DNA of 8,647 nucleotides from Actinomycetes bacterium. Its GTDB lineage: Bacteria; Actinomycetota; Actinomycetes; Mycobacteriales; Mycobacteriaceae. Both the position numbers and the translations under genes were made by a program. This document shows positions 4,448 to 8,647 of the stretch, one piece after another. How positions within the stretch are numbered: the stretch's first letter is position 1; each line of letters starts with the position of its first letter. The stretch is taken from assembly GCA_022600695.1 (NCBI GenBank), contig JAHZJY010000349.1, positions 1 through 8,647 of the forward strand, in the 5' to 3' direction. Under the pieces are notes generated by a model. The model had not been told where the DNA came from. It did not search any database and saw only the letters and a list, made by a program, of their open reading frames with translations.

Positions 4448-7031
4448 AGTCCTCCGGCACGCCGGGGTCATCCTCACCGTCACCGTCATCGCCGCCGCCC
4501 CGGATCGACGCTAGGGTGACTGCCAGCTCGTCGGGTTTGACCATCACCTCACGCGCCTTGGACCCCTCCGAGGGGCCGACGATGCCGCGGGTCTCCATCA
4601 GGTCCATCAGCCGTCCGGCCTTGGCGAAGCCGACCCGCAGCTTGCGTTGCAGCATCGAGGTGGAGCCGAACTGGCTGGAGACCACCAGTTCGACAGCCTG
4701 CAGCAATACATCCATATCGTCGCCGATATCGGGGTCTACATCGCCGCGGTCGCCGGCCGGCTTGGCAGCGGTGACGCCGTCGGTGTAATCCGGCTCGCCC
4801 TGGGCCTTGCAGGCCTGCACGACGGCGTTGATCTCATCGTCGGTGATGTAGGCACCCTGCAATCGCATCGGCTTGCCGGCCCCCATCGGCAGAAACAATC
4901 CGTCCCCCATGCCGATCAGCCTCTCCGCGCCGGGCTGGTCGAGGATGACGCGGCTGTCGGTCAGGGAGGAGGTCGCGAACGCCAGTCGGGACGGCACGTT
5001 GGTCTTGATCAGACCGGTCACCACGTCGACCGAGGGCCGTTGAGTGGCCAGCACGAGATGAATGCCGGCCGCGCGCGCCTTCTGGGTGATTCGCACGATG
5101 GCTTCCTCGACGTCGCGCGGGGCGGTCATCATCAGATCGGCAAGTTCATCGACGATGGCGATGATGTACGGGTAGGGCCGGTATTCACGTTTGCTGCCCA
5201 GCGGGGTGGTGATCTCCCCGGATCGCACCTTGGCGTTGAAGTCGTCGATATGCCGCACCCGGGAGGCCTGCATGTCCTGATAGCGCTGTTCCATCTCCTC
5301 GACCAGCCACGCCAGCGCCGCCGCCGCCTTCTTCGGCTGAGTGATGATGGGCGTGATCAGATGCGGGATGCCCTCGTAGGGCGTCAGCTCGACCATCTTC
5401 GGGTCGATGAGGATCATCCGCACCTCCTCGGGGGTGGCGCGGGCGAGTAGTGACACCAACATCGAGTTCACGAAACTCGACTTGCCCGAACCGGTGGAGC
5501 CGGCGACCAGCAGATGCGGCATTTTCGCCAGGTTGGCCGAGATGAAGTCGCCCTCGATGTCCTTACCCAGGCCGATCACCAGTGGGTGGTGGTCGCGGCG
5601 GGTGGACGGCGCGGTCAGGACATCGGCCAGCCGCACCATCTCCCGGTCAGTGTTGGGAACCTCGATACCGACCGCCGACTTGCCGGGGATCGGAGCCAGC
5701 ATGCGGACGCTCTCGGTCGCTACCGCGTAGGCGATATTGCGTTGCAGCGCAGTGATTTTCTCGACCTTCACACCGGGCCCGAGTTCGACCTCGTACCGGG
5801 TGACGGTCGGTCCGCGGGTACAGCCGGTCACAGCGGCGTCGACCTTGAACTGCTGCAACACCGAGGTGATGTCATCGGACATCTGTTCGTTGGCGGAGCT
5901 GCGCCGCTTGGGTGGGTCGCCGGCGACCAACAGCTCCAAAGACGGCAGGGTGTAGGAGCCCTCCACCACGCGGTCGAGTGCCGGCATGTCCTGCTTCGGG
6001 GTGTCCGGTTTCGGTGCGGACTGCTTCTTCCGACGCGGTTTGATCGGCTGGGTCGCGTTAACCGGTTCGGACGCCGAATCGTCGAGCGGATAGTTGTCAT
6101 GCGGCGTGCCGATCGGGCCGGATGCACCCGGCCAGGACTGCGGCTCGTCAGCACCGTAGCCGCGGGGATCGTCGTAGTAGCCGTCGGAGAAATCGTCGTC
6201 GAAGCCGGAGTCTCGCCCGCCCCGGCGGTCACCTCGCCCGTCCTCCGCCTCGTCGTCGTACTCGTCGTCATACCGGCCGTCGGCATAGTGATCACGGGTG
6301 CCGAACATCGCGTACAGCGCCCCGGGCACTTCACGGATCGTGGTTCCGGTGAGCAGCAGCACGCCGAACAACGCCGCGAAGATCAGCAGCGGCGTCGCGA
6401 TCCAGACGGTCAGTCCGTCCGAGAGCGGTCCGCCGATGGCGAAGCCGATGAACCCACCGGCCCGCTGCCGCAAGCCCGGATCGGTGGGCGCGCCGGACCA
6501 CAGGTGCCACAGACCGAGCACCGGCAGGCCGATCATCGCCGAACCCAGCACCAGCCTCGGCCGAGCCTCCGGGTATGGCTCGGTACGCATCAGCATCACC
6601 GCGGCCACCGCGATCAGCAACGGCAGCAAAACCACCGCTCCACCGACAAAGGTCCGCAGGCCCGAGTCGATCCAGGCACCCACCGGCCGGGCAGCGTCGA
6701 ACCAGGTGGCCGCCGCGATCACTACTGCCAGAGCCAGCAGGCCCAGGGCGATGCCATCGCGGCGGTGACCGGGCTCGATATCGCCGGCGCGCCCCACCGA
6801 TCGGGCCGTCGACCCTGCTCCGCGGGCAATCATCAGCCACGTTGCGCGCGCCGCGCGGCCACCGGCTCCGGCAGCAGCAGCCACCAGCGACGGGGATTTC
6901 CTGGCCGGCGCTTTGCGACGCGGCGGCGTCGGCCTGGCTGGTTTAGCCGGCCTGGCTGGTTTAGCGGCCCGAGCAGGGGTTTTGGACCTGGGCGTTCGCG
7001 CGCCGGAACGAGCGGCCGTCTTGTTCGCCAT
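4443..7031 (-). CDS. ftsK: DNA translocase FtsK
   Basis: An 862-residue FtsK/SpoIIIE translocase, ortholog of Rv2748c. It sits at the division septum, pumps DNA to clear the chromosome dimer region and activates XerCD recombination at dif. Order: a Lys/Arg/Pro/Ala-rich N-terminal tail (2-46) with an imperfect AKPARP repeat; four, possibly five, membrane segments (about 93-111, 129-148, 161-177, 209-229); an acidic Asp/Tyr-rich low-complexity linker (about 247-300); the alpha/beta motor (about 360-750) with Walker A GSTGSGKS (511-518) and Walker [11 protein letters not shown] (623-632); and the C-terminal winged-helix gamma domain (about 771-840) that reads polarity sequences. The tail after it is Gly/Asp-rich. 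ATG 7031 is chosen over TTG 7109 because it begins the conserved [13 protein letters not shown] start and has a -10 element at leaderless spacing. No frameshift or missing motif. Confidence 0.96.
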   Translation of the reverse strand: MANKTAARSGARTPRSKTPARAAKPARPAKPARPTPPRRKAPARKSPSLVAAAAGAGGRAARATWLMIARGAGSTARSVGRAGDIEPGHRRDGIALGLLALAVVIAAATWFDAARPVGAWIDSGLRTFVGGAVVLLPLLIAVAAVMLMRTEPYPEARPRLVLGSAMIGLPVLGLWHLWSGAPTDPGLRQRAGGFIGFAIGGPLSDGLTVWIATPLLIFAALFGVLLLTGTTIREVPGALYAMFGTRDHYADGRYDDEYDDEAEDGRGDRRGGRDSGFDDDFSDGYYDDPRGYGADEPQSWPGASGPIGTPHDNYPLDDSASEPVNATQPIKPRRKKQSAPKPDTPKQDMPALDRVVEGSYTLPSLELLVAGDPPKRRSSANEQMSDDITSVLQQFKVDAAVTGCTRGPTVTRYEVELGPGVKVEKITALQRNIAYAVATESVRMLAPIPGKSAVGIEVPNTDREMVRLADVLTAPSTRRDHHPLVIGLGKDIEGDFISANLAKMPHLLVAGSTGSGKSSFVNSMLVSLLARATPEEVRMILIDPKMVELTPYEGIPHLITPIITQPKKAAAALAWLVEEMEQRYQDMQASRVRHIDDFNAKVRSGEITTPLGSKREYRPYPYIIAIVDELADLMMTAPRDVEEAIVRITQKARAAGIHLVLATQRPSVDVVTGLIKTNVPSRLAFATSSLTDSRVILDQPGAERLIGMGDGLFLPMGAGKPMRLQGAYITDDEINAVVQACKAQGEPDYTDGVTAAKPAGDRGDVDPDIGDDMDVLLQAVELVVSSQFGSTSMLQRKLRVGFAKAGRLMDLMETRGIVGPSEGSKAREVMVKPDELAVTLASIRGGGDDGDGEDDPGVPEDF
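6931..6966 (-). repeat. 18-bp tandem repeat in ftsK N-terminal region
   Basis: Two near-identical copies of an 18-bp unit (GGCCTGGCTGGTTTAGC plus one base on the plus strand) lie at 6931-6948 and 6949-6966. In frame they encode the repeated hexapeptide AKPARP of the basic FtsK tail. Because 18 is a multiple of three, gain or loss of a copy would keep the frame. Confidence 0.85.
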
Positions 7032-7034
7032 GCG

Positions 7035-7100
7035 GGCAACACTAATCGCACTAGTCCCATCGGCACCATAGGCAACACTGGTTACCAGGTTGCCGTTGCC
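7035..7100. repeat. Cluster of GGCAAC/GTTGCC repeats upstream of ftsK
   Basis: Four copies of the hexamer GGCAAC or its complement lie in 66 bp: 7035-7040 and 7071-7076 on the plus strand, 7089-7094 and 7095-7100 on the minus strand. The first two extend to a 9-bp direct repeat GGCAACACT (7035-7043, 7071-7079). The middle pair forms an inverted repeat spanning 7071-7094 with inner arms CTGGT and ACCAG. The first copy overlaps the proposed ftsK -10, and the inverted repeat lies just upstream of where the -35 would be. This is what a regulator-binding region would look like, but the regulator is unknown. Confidence 0.5.
7039..7044 (-). promoter_or_regulatory. Candidate -10 element for leaderless ftsK mRNA
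   Basis: On the minus strand TAGTGT (TANNNT) is followed by 7 nt and the ATG at 7031. No Shine-Dalgarno precedes that ATG. The element sits inside one copy of the GGCAACACT repeat, so a protein bound there would block it. Confidence 0.4.
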
Positions 7101-7260
7101 AGACCGCAATCAACCGTCAAGGGCGGACCGCAGTGCGGCCCGGCGCGCCGTTTGCACTTACCCGGAACCTTTCATCCGTCGCGGATACAGCTTCCATCTC
7201 ACGCGCAGTTCGGGTAACCATGTATTGAACCTGTTAAAACCCCATTCCGAGAGAGTTCCC

Positions 7261-7863
7261 ATGCAGACGAGGGCCTTGAATGCGTTGTCGGCTCTGGTGG
7301 TGCTTGCCGCCACCGCGTTCGGGGCTACCCCGGACGCCGCGGCCGATCCCGACACCTGCGATCCCGATCAGGGCTCGTTCGGGCAGCAGAACTCTTGTGC
7401 GGGAAAGCCCCCGCAGACCTGGCCGGTAGCGCAAGGCGATTTCACCAGCCCCGGCGATCCGGGCTGGGTCTTCTTCGGGCCCTATGGTTGCGGGATAGGG
7501 CCCGATGGCACCATCGGATGTGACCGGGTTCCCGCACGGTGGCCGGACGGGACTCCGATACAAGCTGGTGTGCCAGGACCGCCTGGCTCGTATAGCTGCG
7601 AGGGCAGCCGGTGTCCGCTGCCGCCACCGGGTGCCAACCAGATCGTCGCCGGGCCGCAGCAGCCTGCCCAGTACGTCGAATCGGCGACCCAAACCTTCAC
7701 CCGCGACGTCGCCAACCTCCCCGAAGGCTACCGGCTGGTCAACGGCGAGGCATGGTGCGCAACCGGTTATCAGGGATCTGTCTTCTGCGCCTCCGGCGAG
7801 AACGGGTTTGTGATCAACACCGTGGGCGCCACACTCGAAAAGCTTCCGGAAAAGCCCTCTTAG
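7261..7863 (+). CDS. Secreted cysteine-rich protein of unknown function
   Basis: A 200-residue predicted secreted protein. The N-terminus MQTRALNALSALVVLAATAF is a Sec signal peptide, with a likely signal peptidase I site after the Ala run (DAAA, then DP, near residue 29). The mature part has eight cysteines (33, 46, 77, 87, 113, 118, 166, 176), an even number suggesting up to four disulfides in the oxidising envelope. It is rich in Gly and Pro, with recognisable blocks FFGPYGCGIGPDGTIGCD (71-88), PPGAN (122-126) and LPEGYRLVNGEAWCATGYQG (153-172). It resembles mycobacterial secreted hypothetical proteins I cannot name, and no enzyme motif is visible. The ATG at 7261 is chosen because it begins the signal peptide; GAGAGAG 5 nt upstream is a weak ribosome site. 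No H37Rv counterpart is remembered between ftsK and Rv2749. It is divergent from ftsK. Confidence 0.8.
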   Translation: MQTRALNALSALVVLAATAFGATPDAAADPDTCDPDQGSFGQQNSCAGKPPQTWPVAQGDFTSPGDPGWVFFGPYGCGIGPDGTIGCDRVPARWPDGTPIQAGVPGPPGSYSCEGSRCPLPPPGANQIVAGPQQPAQYVESATQTFTRDVANLPEGYRLVNGEAWCATGYQGSVFCASGENGFVINTVGATLEKLPEKPS

Positions 7864-7890
7864 CAACCCACAGCAACCCACAGCAACCGC
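7862..7890 (+). repeat. 10-bp direct repeats overlapping the stop codon of the secreted protein gene
   Basis: AGCAACCCAC occurs at 7862-7871 and 7872-7881, with a third partial copy AGCAACCGC at 7882-7890. The first copy overlaps the TAG stop. The unit is not a multiple of three and lies outside the coding part, so slippage here would not change the protein. No function is known. Confidence 0.8.
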
Positions 7891-7902
7891 CGCAACTTGC
7901 GG
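7890..7902 (+). terminator. Weak hairpin after the secreted protein gene
   Basis: CCGCAA (7890-7895), C, TTGCGG (7897-7902) is a perfect inverted repeat followed by TCTTC. As RNA the loop would have to open to three or more bases, leaving a 5-bp stem. It could terminate transcription before the ABM gene, but the stem is short. Confidence 0.3.
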
Positions 7903-7980
7903 TCTTCGGACTGTTCCACGCCGGGTCTTTCGTTGATCGGTCACAATGGTGACGCCATCCGAACCCGAGGAGCCAAACAC

Positions 7981-8295
7981 ATGCCGGTTGTCGTCGTCGC
8001 GTCATTCACCGCAAAGCCCGAGTCCGTGGACACGGTGCGCGGGGCCTGCGAGAACGCGGTAGCGGTGGTGCACGGCGAGCCCGGGTGTGAGCTGTACTCA
8101 CTGCACCAGACCGAAAACACCTTCGTGTTTATCGAGCAGTGGGCCGACCAGGACGCCTTGAACGCCCACATGACGGCGCCGAGCCTGACCACGCTGCTCG
8201 GGGCGATCGGGGATCACCTCGACGGCGCTCCCGACATCAAGCTGGTCCATCCGCTGCCGGCCGGCGACCCGGCCAAGGGCCAGTTGCGCGCCTGA
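7981..8295 (+). CDS. Antibiotic-biosynthesis-monooxygenase-fold (ABM/YgiN-type) protein, Rv2749-like
   Basis: A 104-residue single ABM domain (dimeric alpha+beta barrel), the usual size for YgiN-like quinol monooxygenases and related heme- or quinone-handling proteins. Visible landmarks: strand 1 [12 protein letters not shown] (3-14), helix [21 protein letters not shown] (16-36), strand ELYSLHQ (37-43), strand FVFIEQWAD (48-56) and helix ALNAHM (59-64). The C-terminal strand contains DIKLVHPL (85-92). Length and sequence, including the end PAKGQLRA, match the conserved hypothetical Rv2749. Substrate and cofactor cannot be told from sequence. GAGGAG 9 nt before the ATG supports the start. It is followed 5 bp later by the dehydrogenase gene, so the two are very probably co-transcribed and may act on the same metabolite. 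Confidence 0.85.
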   Translation: MPVVVVASFTAKPESVDTVRGACENAVAVVHGEPGCELYSLHQTENTFVFIEQWADQDALNAHMTAPSLTTLLGAIGDHLDGAPDIKLVHPLPAGDPAKGQLRA

Positions 8296-8300
8296 AACCA

Positions 8301-8647
8301 ATGGGCGCACTCGAGGGCAAAGTCGCTTTCATCACCGGGGCGGCGCGGGGGCAGGGACGGGCGCACGCCGTGACGCTGGCCGCTCAGGGCGCCGATGTCA
8401 TCGCGGTCGATCTGTGCGAGCAGATCGACAGCGTGCCCTACCCGCTGGCGACCCCGGATGACCTCGCGGCAACGGTGGGCCTGGTCGAGGACACCGGCGC
8501 CCGAATCGTCGCCAGGCATGCGGACGTCCGCGATAGGTCGGGACTGAAAACCGCCCTGGCCGAGGGTATCTCCGAGCTGGGACGGCTCGATATCGTCATC
8601 GCGAATGCCGGAATCGCGCCGATGGCGGGCGACCACGCCTGGCAGGA
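8301..8647 (+). CDS. Mycofactocin-type short-chain dehydrogenase, N-terminal part (Rv2750-like)
   Basis: The first 115 residues of an SDR; the gene runs off the right edge. The NAD-binding motif TGAARGQG (12-19) is followed by RAHA. The second strand ends VIAVDL with Asp37, which selects NAD over NADP. ADVRD (74-78) and NAGI (102-105) complete the Rossmann half; the catalytic Ser-Tyr-Lys lies outside the window. The stretch after Asp37, [21 protein letters not shown] (39-59), is the insertion characteristic of mycofactocin-coupled, NDMA-dependent SDRs, which keep NAD tightly bound and pass electrons to the peptide cofactor mycofactocin. Its substrate, probably an alcohol, is unknown. The ATG at 8301 follows the ABM stop by 5 nt with no clear ribosome site, so translational coupling is likely. 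Confidence 0.88.
   Translation, partial: MGALEGKVAFITGAARGQGRAHAVTLAAQGADVIAVDLCEQIDSVPYPLATPDDLAATVGLVEDTGARIVARHADVRDRSGLKTALAEGISELGRLDIVIANAGIAPMAGDHAWQ

Noticed and set aside
7032..7109. 26-codon N-terminal extension of FtsK from TTG 7109
   Set aside because: TTG start without a ribosome site; the extension covers the repeat cluster and the proposed -10. The family start fits ATG 7031.
5514..7217. A 567-codon open frame on the plus strand
   Set aside because: It is antisense to ftsK and arises from the GC-rich codon pattern. The translation is Arg/Gly/His-rich without domains, while the minus strand encodes a complete FtsK.
1..8647. tRNA, rRNA, CRISPR array, transposase, integrase or phage genes
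   Set aside because: Nothing resembling these was seen by reading both strands. Apart from the secreted protein gene, the gene order and base composition are those of conserved mycobacterial core genome.

Overview
The window comes from a high-GC actinomycete, almost certainly a mycobacterium outside the M. tuberculosis complex. From memory, the gene order matches the M. tuberculosis H37Rv interval Rv2739c to Rv2750, and several proteins (PspA, ClgR, EphG, the ArgA-type acetyltransferase, FtsK) look close to the H37Rv ones. No database search was run, so ortholog names rest on recognition of sequence and synteny.

Layout, left to right. A truncated GT-B-like glycosyltransferase (minus, 1-366) diverges from a limonene-epoxide-hydrolase-type gene, ephG (plus, 427-867). 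Converging on ephG is the envelope-stress operon clgR-pspA-pspM (minus, 3001 to 888), preceded on the same strand by pgsA3, a CDP-alcohol phosphatidyltransferase (minus, 3686-3090). An ArgA-type GNAT acetyltransferase (plus, 3879-4430) diverges from pgsA3 and converges on ftsK (minus, 7031-4443). Divergent from ftsK are a secreted cysteine-rich protein of unknown function (plus, 7261-7863), an antibiotic-biosynthesis-monooxygenase-fold (ABM) protein (7981-8295), and the start of a mycofactocin-type short-chain dehydrogenase (8301 to the window edge).

How the genes work together. The central block is the mycobacterial phage-shock-protein (Psp) response. A good SigE-type promoter (GGGAAC, 17 bp, CGTT) lies directly in front of clgR. 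ClgR is the transcription factor, PspA the peripheral membrane effector, and PspM its integral-membrane partner. The phospholipid gene pgsA3 is 88 bp upstream, so read-through from it could reach the operon. The ABM-fold/dehydrogenase pair at the right edge looks like a separate two-gene redox operon.

Differences from the H37Rv arrangement as I remember it: there is no pspN and no PE_PGRS47 between pspM and ephG (only 20 bp remain), and a secreted cysteine-rich protein gene sits between ftsK and the ABM gene. Other points of note: four genes have a TANNNT -10 element 6-7 nt before the start codon, the arrangement expected for leaderless mRNAs; a repeat cluster sits in the ftsK upstream region; both convergent junctions carry stop codons inside an inverted repeat; and a possible 24-codon CxxC peptide lies between clgR and pspA. 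I found no RNA genes, CRISPR arrays, insertion sequences or phage genes. No gene-free stretch exceeds 300 bases; the longest is the ftsK upstream region (7032-7260).
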